Shown here piece after piece: positions 40,501-55,500 of a stretch of DNA of 64,000 nt. The notes under the pieces were generated by a model. The model worked only from the letters and a program-made list of their open reading frames with translations. It did no database searches and was not told the origin of the DNA. Position numbers and translations under genes: made by a program. Location of the stretch: positions 20,548,681-20,612,680 of the forward strand of contig NC_135552.1 in the NCBI RefSeq assembly GCF_964340395.1. Reading direction: 5' to 3'. How positions within the stretch are numbered: position 1 is the first letter of the stretch; each line of letters starts with the position of its first letter. The DNA comes from Glandiceps talaboti (Eukaryota; Hemichordata; Enteropneusta; Spengelidae).

Positions 40501-43500
40501 AGCAGTGCGAGTGAGTACTTCCCCGTTTGAACATTCAATATCGATAAACTGCAAAGTAAGCCGATCAACAGCGTTTCAATGGTGGAGTAAATCCGGGGCT
40601 TGGCCATGTATCTGGTTCTAGAACTGACATCATATTCTCCGTAACTAATGAACTCCGAAATGGACGAGTAACACTAAAGTAATGCACTGTAACAGTTGTA
40701 TGATTGAACTTGATGGACCGCACCCAGTATGTTCATTTGCCGTAACTATATGAACGCTGATGTATTAATGATTAACGCTTTTTCAACTTACAACACATAA
40801 TGGGACTTGACCTATTGCCGCCCAAATTTACAGGCGATGAAATAGTGAAGAAATGGCTTTGTAAATTCGATGCTTTTATTAGTTTGAAAGGATACAACGA
40901 TGACCAAAGTTTGCATACCTTCACTCTATTGCTAACTGGAGAGGCCGAACGATGGTTTGTATCATTACCAGAAAACGTTGCAGTCAACTGGGCTTACGTG
41001 CGACAGGCTTTCATAGGGCGTTTTCAAGATGGGGGTCCGAGATGGAAGGTGGACCAAGACTTGCAGAGAATCAAACAAAGTGACGATGAGAATATTGAAG
41101 AATATGCGTCTCGTGTAAGGGACATATTGTGTCGTTATGGTAGAGATATTAATGGCGAGGAAATATTGAGTATTTTTTTGCAGGGGATGAGACGTTCGTT
41201 ATTTGGACCTGTTGTTCTGAAAGAGCCAACGAGCTTCAGAGAAGCAGTGAATTTTGCACGTTTAGCAGAAATGGTACAGGATTTGGATGGTCAAGGGAAA
41301 ATGGGAGTGGAAAAGTCAACATCGGATCCAGGGGCCAGCGACCGTGACATCCTTCAGCAAACATGTGACTCTCTTACTGACGCACTCAACTTGAATACCC
41401 GTCTACATGAACAGCTTATTTCGAAGATGACATCACAAGACAAGCCAAACAGGGACGATCAACATTTCACAAGTCATGCGGTAAGACAGAACACTTTCAA
41501 ATCTGATCCATACTCTCGAGAACTTAAGAATAATAGAAATGGACCAACTTATGGAGGTCAACAGATCAGATCAGGTGAACCAGTATGTCGATTATGTAAC
41601 AGGCCAGGACACACTAGCCCTTCATGTGTAATGCACAGTGATCGTCGATTAAATAGTAATACATGTAATGCTAACTTGTCTATTAATTCACCTACGCTTA
41701 GCAGTATTAGTACAGATAAGATGCATAATAGCAATTTGATTAATGTTAAGATTTATGGTAAGAATGTTAATGCTTTGGTCGATACAGGTTCTTCAGTTAC
41801 AGTAGTTACGAGTAAATTATTGAAGGAAATACCAGAACTTAGACGTGTACAAATAGTAAAGTCTTCTCATGATTATATAACAGTAGCTTCAGGTGGTAGG
41901 TTACCAGTTCGAGGTTTAATTAATATTCCAGCTATTATAAATAATCGTAGTGTCCTTATGCCAGCTCACCTTGTAGACAATCTTAATAAGCCACTAATCA
42001 TAGGTGTCGATTTCATGAAAATGCATAGAGCGATTATAGATATGGCCAAGAATAAATTGCGTCTTCGTTCGAAGCTATTCATGCGATCAGCTGACAAATA
42101 TTTAATTCCCGCGAAATCAGAATGTATTATATCTGCGCGGCTTCCATCTCACGTTGGTGATGGAATACTTGGCACCACGCCTAATATCAAATCTTTGTGT
42201 CACCTCGGCTTAGTAACAGCGCGAGTACTGGCTAAAACGGAGAATGATTTAGTTCCAATTAGAATTGCTAATGCAAGCGACAATGATGTTACTTTGAGGA
42301 GGAATACAAGGCTAGGTGTTATTAAACCACTATCTGATGGTGATCAATTGTATAATATTGACTTGGGCGCTAGTCAGACGTATCCCCCTATTGCTTGTCC
42401 TTTAACACGAGAACAGAGAGAATTCTTTTCTGATTTTGACTGGACTGACCATGACTTATCTGACCAACAACTTGAACAATTACAGTCAGTTCTATGGCAG
42501 AATAGGGATGCTTTCGTTGATAAATCAGGGACGTTAGGTTATTGTGATGTCATTAAGCATAGAATTGAATTAAATGAGAATGCAAAACCTGTCTCTCGGC
42601 CGCCATATCGTGTCTCCCCAGACAAACGCAAAGAAATAAGGTCTCAGTTAGATAATTTACTTGACCAGGGTGTTATTACACCTTCAACTTCACAGTATAG
42701 TAGTCCACTGTTATTGGTCAAGAAACCGTCAGGTGCGTATAGACTAGTTATTGATTATAGGGAATTAAATAAACAAACAGTGCCAATCGTATTTCCCTTG
42801 CCTGGTTTGCAGGATTGTCTAGACATGATAGGAGATAAGGCTCCTAAATATTTCACTACCCTTGATATGACGTCTGGGTTTTGGCAATTGGCAATAGATG
42901 AGAGGGATTCTCACAAAACGGCATTTGTTAGTTTAGATGGGAAATATGAATGGAATACTTTACCTCAGGGTTTACGTAATTCTAGTGCTTTGTTTCAACA
43001 GACAATGCAGCATTTATTTCGAGAATTAATTTGGAGCCACCTCGTCGTCTATCTCGATGATCTTGTTGTGTACAGTAATACTTTTGATAATCATCTGCTT
43101 CATATAAATAATGTTTTGACACGATTGCGAGAAGCAGGTTTGAAACTAGGTCCAAAGAAGTGTCACTTTGGTAGGAAGAAAATTAAGTTCTTGGGTCATA
43201 TTCTGACTAAGGATGGTATCTCTGCGGATCCAGCTAAGATTTCAGCTGTTGAGAGTTTTCCAGTCCCTACAAATGTTTCTAAGGTCAAGAGCTTTCTAGG
43301 TCTGGCAGGTTTCTATCGCCGTTTTATCAGAGATTTTTCTAAGATTGCCCATCCACTTCATAATTTATTGCATAAGAACAAAGTGTTCAAATGGACAGAT
43401 GATTGTCAACAGGCATTCGATACCTTGAAACAAAAACTAGTGACAGCTCCATTGTTAGGATTTCCTCAATACAATGATCCGTTCATACTGTATACAGACG

Positions 43501-46500
43501 CATCTGCATTTAGTGTAGGGTACGTTTTAGCACAAAAACAGGATAAACTAGAACGACCGATTGCTTATGGTGGTCGTTCTCTAAGTTCGCGCGAACGGAA
43601 ATATTCGACGACAGAACGAGAAGCTATTGCTTTACTACATGGGTTATCGCAGTGCGACCCTTATCTAAGAGGTAATCGTTTTACGGTGATTACTGATCAT
43701 GCTAATTTACCATATTTGTTCAAAATGAAATCACCTAGTGGTAGAATAGCACGATGGATTATGCGAGTTCAAGAGTATGATTTTGATATTCAACACAGAC
43801 CGGGCAAAAAGATTCCCCATGCTGACGGGTTATCGCGTAGAGAATATGAACAGGTAGGGAGCCAAAATTCTGACTTCAGTAACCCAGATACACCTGCATT
43901 TCAGCCTACAATGAGCAATGACATAAAGGTCGACGACGATAACACTAGAGGGTCAAGTACACATATGGCAAATGTTAATATGGTGAATTTGGATAAGTCA
44001 AACAAATCAGATGACTCTGATATTGACATCAGTGAATTATATAACACCTTAGCAACGGTTGCCAGTACAAATAGTGTTGAGACTAGTACTAATTGTCAAT
44101 CCCAGGGGTCAGTCACAATAAATGATGATTGCGTACTCAATGATGACTTACATTCTAATACGACAGCTGATAGAATTTCGCGCTTACAGAATAGTGACAG
44201 TCATTTAGTTCCGATGATTAAGTTCTTAACAAGTGGGGATTTACCAAATGATAAAAAGTTGGCTAAACGTATCGCAAACACGCAGGCAAATTATTTGTTG
44301 CTCAATGGAATTTTGTATCATTTATGGTCACCGTCGGGAAAGTCTGCTCTAGCTAAGGATTGTATTAGACAATTAGTTATTCCACGGTCACTTCAATTGT
44401 ATGTCATAAAGCGGATTCACGATGACGTAACAGGAGGTCATCTCGGGACGTCGCGATGTTTATATGCAATTCGATCACGATATTATTGGGATGGGATGAA
44501 TAAGGATATCACAGATTATGTAGCATCGTGTGCACGTTGTCATACTAGAAAGAGAGGTCGTCGGTTCAAAGGTCACTTAATTCCACTGAAAGTCACGGGA
44601 GTTATGCATAGACTTGGCATGGATTTTTTAGGGCCACTGAAAAAGACAAAAGGTGGGAATGTGCATATTTTAGTTGTGACGGAATATTTGACTAAGTTTG
44701 CGTGGGCATTCGCAGTACCTAATACGAAAGCAGAAACTGTTGCTAAAGTATTGTTTCGAGAAATATTTTGCACTTTTGGTTTTCCAAATTCTATTCTCTC
44801 AGATCAAGGTTCGTCATTTATGTCACATGTTATGAAAGAAGTTTGTCGCTATTTCGATATTACAAAGAAGCGTTCATCTCCGTATATGCCATCGGTAAAT
44901 GGGCTGACAGAACGTTTTAACAGAACTCTGATAGATATGATTTCTATTTACACGAATCGACTAGGTGATGATTGGGACATTTTTCTACCGTCAGTTTTAT
45001 TCGCATACAGGTCTACGCCACATGACACGACGAAAATGTCACCATTCAGGGCATTGTTTGGGGTCGAGCCAAGACTACCGGTTGATACTGAATTAATACC
45101 ACAACTTGGTGCATCACACAACGCGAATTTATTCTTAGAGGAAATGGCACGGTGTCGCAATTTGGCTGTATCATTAGCGAAAGAGAATATCGAAAAGGCA
45201 CAAGCAAAGATGAAAAAGAGATATGATAAATCCGCACATGCTGAGAATACATTTAAAGTAGGTGACATAGTGTATCTTCATCATCCGGCTGTGAAGCCCG
45301 GTTACGCCAAGAAGTTTCACAAATTCTTCCGCGGACCATATCGCATCAAGGAACAAATTTCACCGGTAAATTTCAAACTGCAACATGTTGAAGGCACAAG
45401 ACCTTATGGGAAAGTAATTCATGCTAACCGACTCAAGCATGCAAAGTTGAGACCACGACGTCTATTAAGTAATGATGATCAGGAATCTATTGATGAATCA
45501 GACAGTGCAACTCAGATACAGAGCGATAATCACTTATCACACCCAGTGAATGATGATAACGGTCGTGACTATCATATGTATTCGGATACAGAAATTTATG
45601 ATTTATCAGACACGTCCAGTGAAAGTGTATCTGAATCAACTGATCACTCTATACAGCCAAGAAAAATAGATAAGAAAGTAGCTGTTAGAAAGAGAGCAGA
45701 AAGACGTATCGCTCGTAAAATAGCACAAACCACACGTGAAACTCGTAGTAGTTCAGGGAATCGCGACGAAGTCTCACCCCATGAAAGTGCTGATACTTCC
45801 GATTCAAACGATACAGTACGTTCAAATCGGACACCTGCGCCACATCCCATTGATTATGATAGTGACAGTTTAGCTGGAGAAAATGAATATGTTGGTGATG
45901 ACACATATTATCGTATAGAAAAGATTTTACGCGGACGATACAAAAATGGCATTTTAGAATATCTGATAAAATGGGAGGGATACCCTAATTCAGACAATTC
46001 ATGGATTCCAAGGGATTACTTGAATGAAGTTGCCCTTCAATCTCTACGCGAAAATCCAGTTGTCATTACGGGTAAGTCACGCCCAACTTAATAGCAAACC
46101 AAAGGTTGTTGCTAGGAACCGCCGAGTTTAAAGATAGGGCTCATAATGTCTTAACATTGTTTCTGTTACGATATTTATTGTTTCAATATTGCAGCCCAAG
46201 TTGTATCTGCATTTTATGGCTATGCTTCAGGTGTGCACTGTTTACATAACATTATATTTGTCTTCATATAACTAAAGTGTGTTCACCGATTCTTATACAC
46301 AAAATTGTTGTCATAACTCATAATTGTAAACCTTGTATCCAACCGCATCGTGTACTTACTTTTACCTTTCCTTTCATCCTTGGAGTTGCTTTGATGAATA
46401 TTCTGTTTGATAGAGTTTACTTAGTATATTTTTGCTGGGGTTCTTTACTATAGTTTGTTTAGAGTGCATAGTATGATTGAGTGAGTGTTTGTACAGTCAG

Positions 46501-49500
46501 GCCTGACGCTGAATAATTGTGATGTTATGATCGGGACATATTCGTTTATTGGCAACTCATCAGACATAAAACTCTTTAAAAGTAATTTGTTTATTTTCAT
46601 CTGCGTGTGTATTATTTCATAATATTTCAATACATTAGTTCCAACGTCTTAATGATCAGAGGCACATGTGTTCCTTTTCATGTTTCTAGCTTCCATTTCA
46701 TTTATGTGTTTGGTCATTTCATGCTTTCATGTGTCTGCTGAACTTCAAGTGAAATAGAGTTGTTCATTTGTTTTTCATTTGTGGCACTGTTAATAGTTGT
46801 GGCAATACTGTTTATTTGTTGAGCTCAATATTTTGAGTATGTTTACCCCCTCTATATGAAGAAGGTTCCCTTTGTTTGATAGTTTAATTTGGATTATTTG
46901 GTTATCTCTGTCGATAACATTCCAAGTTCGAATTACAGTTGCAAGTTGTTAGATAGCGGACTTGTTTCATTTAGGTGCTGACAGGTATATCCAGTTTTTG
47001 AGTTACGTTAAAGTTGGCATTTTCGACTGTTTTAGAGTACTACCGACTTACATGTACAGGCAGAAGGTTCCTTGGCAAACCACTTCAGTCCTGGACGCAG
47101 GACAATGTTTTATTGTTTACCTAGGGACAAGCATGCATTCTTTCTGTAGCTTGGTTAGTTTGTTTACTCTTCTCAAGTATGATACGTATATGTGACACAC
47201 AGTGAAGTGGGTTATATAATATTACGAAATACATATTGCGATAAGGCCCTCTGATACGCTTATTTACGAAGTGCTTTATGGGTTGACACAGTCCATTGAC
47301 ATTTGCACATTACTTTGTGTGATATAGATATGTATTTATTAGTCATGACGTAGCGATTGACGTTGACTGACTATTTTTATGATAAGAATCCTCTATGGTT
47401 TATTTTACGTGTTTGACGATAATAGGGTGCGTTTGATGTCGTCCTTGAACATATATGCAATAAGACGGCATCATCTCCCCGCTACTTGCGACATTACGTA
47501 ACCTTTATGGCTTGCGAATATTATAAATTTATACTATGCTTTGATGCGATAAAACTTAGTGATAATGCGTGAGATATATTGTCTTAGACTGGCATACTGA
47601 CTTCCGATTATCATTTAGATACTCTTTATTATATGATAGCTTACTAGGTATGATATGTTTACATTTTGTTATTTTAGTCAACTCCTTTTACATATATTAT
47701 TACACAGCAACAATTACTCATTTCGAATTTGATCTGAGATTTATTCAAATCATTAAATTTGGCTGTTTTTCATTAGTTCAACGTAGTTATTAGAATGTTT
47801 TGTCAAAGTTGGAGTTATTTTTGATTATGATACTTTTTTTACTTATCTGGTGATTTGCAGTAAGGCACTTTACAACTTTCTGATTTATTTGTATCACACG
47901 CAATTTATTTTAACTTTATTTAGTTAAGTCACATGATAACTGATTCACTTTAATTTACAACAATGTTGCATTAATAATTTCAACTATTGCGTATGAATTT
48001 TTAGTTTCATTTCTTTAACATTTCACTTTCTTTACTTTATATTTCTTAGTTAGGCTAGATGGTACGATCTTTTTTTCGCGAGGAGAGATGTCAATCATTT
48101 ATGTTGAAGCGAGGGCGCTTCACAGTGAAGGTGGGCGCTGTGTTACGAGTCACATATCTAAAATATATCCATTTTGGACATTTTGGTAAATTTTCATTAT
48201 GAACTCTAGATTGAAGTCAAAAAAAAGCATTTAAACTTTGTACAAACAGTGACATTCCGTTGCGTAACAACATAGGTCTTTGATATCTCTACATGGGGTG
48301 TTTCTGAATTGTTTGTACCAGGTACGATTGAACTGTCAATAAGTTTTATTATGACATGACTATTTTATGGTCTTTAAGATATGAACTTGTATTACTAATC
48401 TAGGGAAGGTGATTGGATATTAGATCTCGGATGATGTCTTTTTCATCATAAGACTTTAAGAATACGTCATACTCTAAGAATAGAGATTTTGTGTAAACTT
48501 TGAAATGTATTTAAGTTGGGTTTTTAGCCCATCTCGAGAAGAGAGGCGGAGACGGAGATTGGTCATGTAATAAAATCAACCAAGTGGTTAGCTTGGCGTT
48601 CGTTGAACCAGATACGTATGTTTCATTGTGAGTTCTACTCAACACAATCCAAGTCGGTACGGTACCTCGTAGAAGAGATGGTTTGAGAAGAAACTAGTTG
48701 GTCGGCTAATACAACGTTATAGTCTTTAATGAAATAGACTGACGATTTGGAACAGCAGTGCGAGTGAGTACTTCCCCGTTTGAACATTCAATATCGATAA
48801 ACTGCAAAGTAAGCCGATCAACAGCGTTTCATTACCATATAACCGGCAATTAATATCACAGTGATGATTGAATGTTTCACTGGTTGAGTATTGTATGGCA
48901 ACTAAAACTCGTCTACGAGTCGTAGAGAAGTTGTCGACATAAATCCTCCTGTTTCGACTATGTGAGAATAATTTACAAAAACAAAAAACTATTCAAATGA
49001 ATCACACATAATAGCTCTTTATCTATTTCAGATGTTTACATGTAATTCCTGTCTCAGTATATTTATGTTTTCTGTCTGAAATTATTTCCTGTGAGTGTGA
49101 TCGCATAACTATTTAATGCCTATCCACATAGCAATTATACGATTTGGTGATTGCAGATAGAATTTAGACATTGACATGGTACTGATTATGATTATACTTA
49201 CCACAAAAGGAAGTTTTACAAACGTTTCCCTAAACACTTCTGGCGAGTCGTTCTTACAACTTGAACTCAGTACATTGGCTTCGAATTCAACTTTAGTAAG
49301 TAGATTTATTTCTTTCAGTGCTGTACATAATCTCTAAAATAAAGTGAATGTAGAAAATTCAAAGACATACCATTTTATCTGTTTCCGTGTACTAATATTG
49401 CATTACAGTTTCATTTCGACTATAGTACTAGTAGGCTTGGCCTATATTCACCTCAAACATTCAACGACATGTCTCTTCAAAGCAAACTTTTGGCACGGCA

Positions 49501-52500
49501 CTAATTGCTTCCTGTAATGTTCATTCCTTTTCACAAAGCTTAAATATTAGATATAAATATTTAAATATCATCTATTCCGTTACATTTACCTTTTTGCAGT
49601 AGTCAGAATGGTGTCAAAAGGTTTCAAAGATTGTCAGACAATGCATGAAGGCCAAACTATCAAATAAAACTCTTGCTTGTTTGTTTGTCCTTAGGGAAAG
49701 TGTACGGTTTACACAATGTTCGATCTATATGGCTACGTATACATGCTTAGACACGCCCATACTTGGTTAGCACTTATGTCTGTGCTATACAAAAGTAGGA
49801 TGGTGTAATTTCTACACTTACAGTAAGATTTACAGCTATCAGATATTGCTCGATTGCATCCAGAAAATCTTTCCCTGTTTTCACTCCGTCACCAACATTG
49901 TTGAAAAAAACGAACAGCATTTTCACTTTGTCAGATGTTACCAATTTCTCCTTAGTGTCGCCGTATGATTTCTAGGAATAGAATGTTAAAAAATATGCCA
50001 TATAACAACTAGTTTGTATTACACTCTGAGTGTATATGATTATTGCTGTGTGTTTGTCCCTACGAAAAGTATTCGGTTTACACAATGCTCGATCTATATA
50101 ACTACATGCTCAGATACTCCCATACTTGGTTAGCACTTATGCCTATCCTATACAAAAAGCAGGACGGTATAATGTGTACACTTACAGTAAGTTTTACAGC
50201 TATCAGATATTGCTCAATTGCATGCAGAAAATCTTCCACTATTTTCACTCTGTCACCAGCAGTGTTGAAAAAAACTAACAGCAGTTTTACTTTCTCTGAT
50301 ATTACCAATTTCTTCTTAGTGTTGCCATATAATTTCTAGAAATAGAATGTTAAAATATATGTCATATAAAAATTACCTAAGCAATATACTGTGGTTGTAC
50401 ATTACAAATATCCCGATAAAAGCCAAACTCTTTATAACAAAAATGTGAAAGATTGATTTCAACACAATTTTGTTTACATGCAAAGTAACTAGTTTACTAT
50501 TCATTGAAAATCTGTTCCTATGACTGTAATAAGAATGTTCTTGTATAAAGAAGCAAATTCCTTACCGTAAAACAGTCGTCATATAATTTTATTAACAAAT
50601 CGGGCACAGCTAAATTATTAAACATGACGTGGCTGTTTGACCAAAATATTGTTCATTGGCGGTCCGTGAATCGAGGTGTTCAGTTGCCAGTAGGGAGGGA
50701 ACATTGAGGCACTTTTCAGGAATGAGTCGGAGAGAATACTAGAGATGTGGTCGATATAAGGATTGTTTATATGAGCAATAAAGTGGAGGGTACTATTTTA
50801 CATAGCTTGGTGGAAACACCTGTCATTTCTCTAATTTAAGTAACTTTAGTTAGAAAATATGCAAGGAATACAAATTGTATATATCATTCTAGAGTGTCAA
50901 CGAAATTCTTGGGCTGAATTCTTTTCGAAATCAAATTGTTGGCGGTAAAAGAGAAATGTATAATGACTGTTTTTGACGTCTTAAAGATTTGCATAACAAC
51001 AGTTTTATACAATGGAAGCCAGATGAAGAGAAACAGAGCTGTCTGGCTAGCTACAAAATCTTACTAACATTGTCATATTTCATAGTCTGGCTTGACAAAT
51101 ATGTTACTAAGATTGTTAAATCATATCATTTCCTTAAAAATATCTTTTTATTATATCAATATTACTGCATTTTATCACCTAGTGCATGCAACAAATATTG
51201 CTTCATCTTAACCTACTAATCAAAAGTAAACGTTGTTACAATGTACATGATTTGGCTATGATCATTACTATTAATGATAAAAGTAATTGAAACAAAAAAA
51301 ATGCATCAATGTTAGTAAGATGTTGCACCACAGCTGGTGATGAAAAGAAGCAGTAGTATTTTTCGAGTTAGACTATAAAATGTAACAATGTAACACTTTT
51401 TTTACGAATCAGACGATAAAATGTAATAATATGAGTAACATTTTTTACGAACCAAAGATTATTTCTATTCAATTAATGCCCATTGTATTTACCTTGATGA
51501 GTGTTTGTACGTTCGTATGTTCATAGGTTTCTTGCCCATCTTCTTTACTTTTTGAAGAATACCAATTTCGATATATTTCTTTCACGTCATCTTTCGAAGG
51601 CAGGTGCTTATTTTCCTGAAGAGCTGCACATACTTGCTTAGGTAACATAACGAGACATAGAACATCAATTTACTATATAACCTCAATTAATGTCACAGTG
51701 CTGATTCTACGAGTCGTAGAGAAGTTGCCGACAGAAATCCTCGATTTTCAACTATATGACAATAATTTGAAGAAACCACAAAAAAACTATTCAAATGCAT
51801 CATACATAACGGATCTTTATCTATTTTAGATGTTTAATTCCTTTGTCAGTACATTGATGATTTCTGGGTGAAATTATTTCCCGTACGTTTGATCGCATAG
51901 CTATTTAATGCCTACCCAAATAACAACTATACGATTTGGTGATTGCAGATAGAATTGAGACAACGACATGGTACTGAATAATGGTTATACTTACCACAAG
52001 AGGAAGTTTTGCAAACTCGTCCCGAAACACTTCTAACGAGCTTTTCTTACAGCTTAAACTTAGTACCTTCTCTTCAAATTTAGTAAGTAGATTTGTGTCT
52101 TTAAGTGTTGTACATAATCTCTAAAATAAAGTGAAGGTAGAGAATTCAAAGACATACCATTTTATCTGTTTGCGTCTACCGGTATTGCGCCACAGTTTCA
52201 TTTCGACTATCAATATCGTACTAGTCTAAGTAGGCTTGGCCTATATTCACCTCAAACATTCAACTACATGTCTCTTTCAAAACAAACTTTAGCCAGGGCA
52301 CTGATTGCTTGCTATAATGTTTAGTCCTTTTCACTACTATAACAGTTTTATACATTGGAAGCCAGATGAAGAGAACAGAGTCGTCCGTCTAGCTAAGAAA
52401 TCTTACTAACATTGTCATAATTCATACCCTTGTTTGACAAACATATTACTAAGATTGTTATATCATATCATCTGCTTTTGAAAATATCTTATCAATATTA

Positions 52501-55500
52501 CTGCATTTTATCACCTGGTACAACAACTAGTTGTTTCATCTTAACCTAATGATCAGAAATAAACGTTAAAATGTACATGATTTGGTGACGATATGCTATT
52601 TTACTGATAACGGTAATTGAAACATAAAATGTAGCAATGTTGGTAAGATGTTGCACCACAGCTAGTGATGAAAAGAAGTAGTGAACAAGACGATACAATG
52701 TAACAATGCGAGTAACACCTTTTAAGAACCAGACGATACAAGGTAACAAGGCAAGACTTTTTTTACGAATCAGAGAATACAACATAACAATGTAACACTT
52801 TTTACGAACCAGACGATACAATGTACAATGTAACACTTTTACGAACCAGACGATAAAGTGTTACAATATGAGTAATGTAAACCAGACAAAATTATTTTGA
52901 CTAAATTAATTTCCATTGTATTTACCTTGATGTGTTCTTGTACATTCGAATCTCCTTGGCTTTGCGAAGAATACCATTTTCGATATATGTCTGTCACTTC
53001 ATTTCCCAAGGGCAGGTCCTTATTTTTCTTATGAGCTGTACATACTTGCTTAGGTAACATAACGTGACATAGAACATCAATTTACCATGCAACCGTGTTA
53101 CAATATGAGTAATGTAAACCAGACAAAATTATTTTGACTAAATTAATTTCCATTGTATTTACCTTGATGTGTTCTTGTACATTCGGATCTTCAACGGATT
53201 CTTGCGCATCTCCTTGGCTTTGTGAAGAATACCATTTTCGATATATGTCTGTCACTTCATTTCCCAAGGGCAGGTCCCTATTTTTCTTATGAGCTGCACA
53301 TACTTGCTTAGGTAACATAACGTGACATAGAACATCAATTTACCATGCAACCGTAAATTAATGTCACAGTGATTATGCATATTTCACTGGTTGAGTATTG
53401 TGGAAAATCAAATTTGTCTACGAGACGTAGAGAAGTTGTCGACAGAAATTCTCCAGTTTCAACTATGTGTCAGTTATTTGCAGAAACAAAAACACTACTC
53501 AAATGCATCATACATAATGGATCTTTATTTAATTTAGATGTTTAATTCCCGTGTCAGTACATTATTTGATGTTTTCTGTGTGAAATTATTTCCCGTAAGT
53601 GTGATCGCAAAGCTATTTAATGCTTATCCAACTATACGATTTGGCGATTGGAGATAGAATGTAGACATTGACATGGAACTGATTATGCTTACCACAAAAG
53701 GAAGTTTTGCAAACTTTTCCCTAAACTCTTCCGGCGAGTCGTTCTTACCACTTAAACTCAGAACCTTGTCTTCAGCTTTAGTAAGTAGATTTGTTTCTTT
53801 AAGTGTTGTACATAATCTCTAAAATAAAGTGAAGGTAGAGAATTCAAACACATACCATTTTCTCGGTTTGCGTCTACTGGTATTGCAAACAGTTTCATTT
53901 CGACTATCGATATCGTACTAGTAGGCTTGGCCTATATTCACCTCAAACATTCAACTACATGTCTTTTTCAAAACAAACGTTAAGCAGGCCACTATTACTT
54001 GCTGTAATGTTTAGTCCTTTTCACAAAGCTTAAATATTAGATATAAATATTTAAATATCATCTATTCCGTTACATGTACTTTTTTGCAGTAGTCAGGATG
54101 GTGTCCAAAGTTTGCAAAGATTACCAGACAATGCATGAAGGCCAAACTATCAAATCAAAGTCTTGGTTGTTTGTTTGTCCTTAGGGAAAATGTTCGGTTT
54201 ACACAATGTTCGATCTATATCACTACATGCTCAGATACTCCCATACTTGGTTAGCACTTATGTGCCTATACTATCCAAAAGTAGGATAGTGTAATGTGTA
54301 CACTTACAGTAAGTTTTAAAGCTATCAGAAATTGCGCGATTGCATCCAGAAAATCTTTCACTTTCTTCACCCCGTTATCAGCAGTGTTGAAAAAAACTAA
54401 CAGCAACTTTACTTTCTTAGATGTTACCATTTTCTCCTCGGTGTTGCCGTATAATTTCTAGAATAGAATGTTAAAATATATGCTATATTATAACAGTTAG
54501 CTTGTATTAATGATTATTCGTAGCTAAACAATATAAGGTGGTTGTACATTTAAAATATCCCGACAAATGCCAAACGTTTTATACCGAATATGTGAAACAT
54601 TGATTTCTATACAATTTTGTTCACAGTAACTAGTTTATAATTCTGGGAAAATCTGTTACACTGCAATAAAATATGCATATATATAGTGTTTAAAGTATTA
54701 AATTCATAAAAACAGTCATATAATTTCAGAAACAAATCGGACACAGCTGTTAAACATGACATGGCTGTTAGAGATCAATGTTGTTCATAGGCGGTTGTGA
54801 ATCGCGGTTTTCAGTTGTTAGTAGGGAGGGAGCATTGGGGCACTTTTCAGGAATGAGTCAGAGAGAATACTAGAGATGTGGTCGATATAAGGATTGTTTA
54901 TATGAGCTATAAAGTGGAGGGTACTATTTTACATAGCTTGGTAAAAACACCTGCCATTTCTCTAATTTCACTAATTTTAGTTCCAAAATATGAAAGGAAT
55001 ACAATTGTGTTCATCATTCTAATGTGCGAAAGGATTTTTGTGTTGAATTCTTTTCGAAATAAATTTGTTGGAGGTAACGGAGAAATGTATAGACTAATGA
55101 CTATTTTTGACGTCATCAAAATTTTCGTAACTACAGTTTTATACAATGTAAGCCAGATGAAGAGAAAGACAGTTGTCTGGCTAGCTAAACCAATCTTACT
55201 TACATTGCTATATTTCACAGTCTGGCTTGACAAATATGTTACTAAGATTGTTAAATCATATCGTCTGATTTTAGAAAATATCCTATTAATATTAGTAAAG
55301 AAGAAAAGAAGCAGTAATATTTTTCGAGCTAGACGATACAATGTAACAATGTGAGTAACACTTTGTAAGAATCAGACGATAAAATGTAACAATGTAACCT
55401 TTTTTAAGAATCAGACAATACAATGTAACAATGTGAGTAACACTTTTTATGAACCAGGCGATACAATGTAACAATGTGAGTAACATATTTTACGAACCAG

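Larger units (their letters stand above)
39892..48831 (+). mobile_element. Full-length Ty3/gypsy chromodomain LTR retrotransposon (chromovirus)
   Basis: Two direct LTRs (39,892-40,578 and 48,141-48,831) start TGTTACGAG and end TTTCA. Between them lies one open gag-pol reading frame. A 4-bp TTAC flanks both sides (39,888-39,891 and 48,832-48,835), as expected of a target-site duplication, and sibling array units show the uninterrupted site. The LTRs differ, as far as I could compare, only by a few bases in homopolymer runs, so the insertion is recent. It sits antisense in the intron between repeat exons B2 and C2. Confidence 0.93.

Noticed and set aside
46092-48140. Envelope gene after pol
   Set aside because: No frame above 80 codons, no signal peptide or fusion-peptide pattern.
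54907-55341. 144-codon minus-strand frame in an array intron
   Set aside because: Equivalent positions in other units have stops and no splice sites; an overlapping plus-strand frame is also open by chance.
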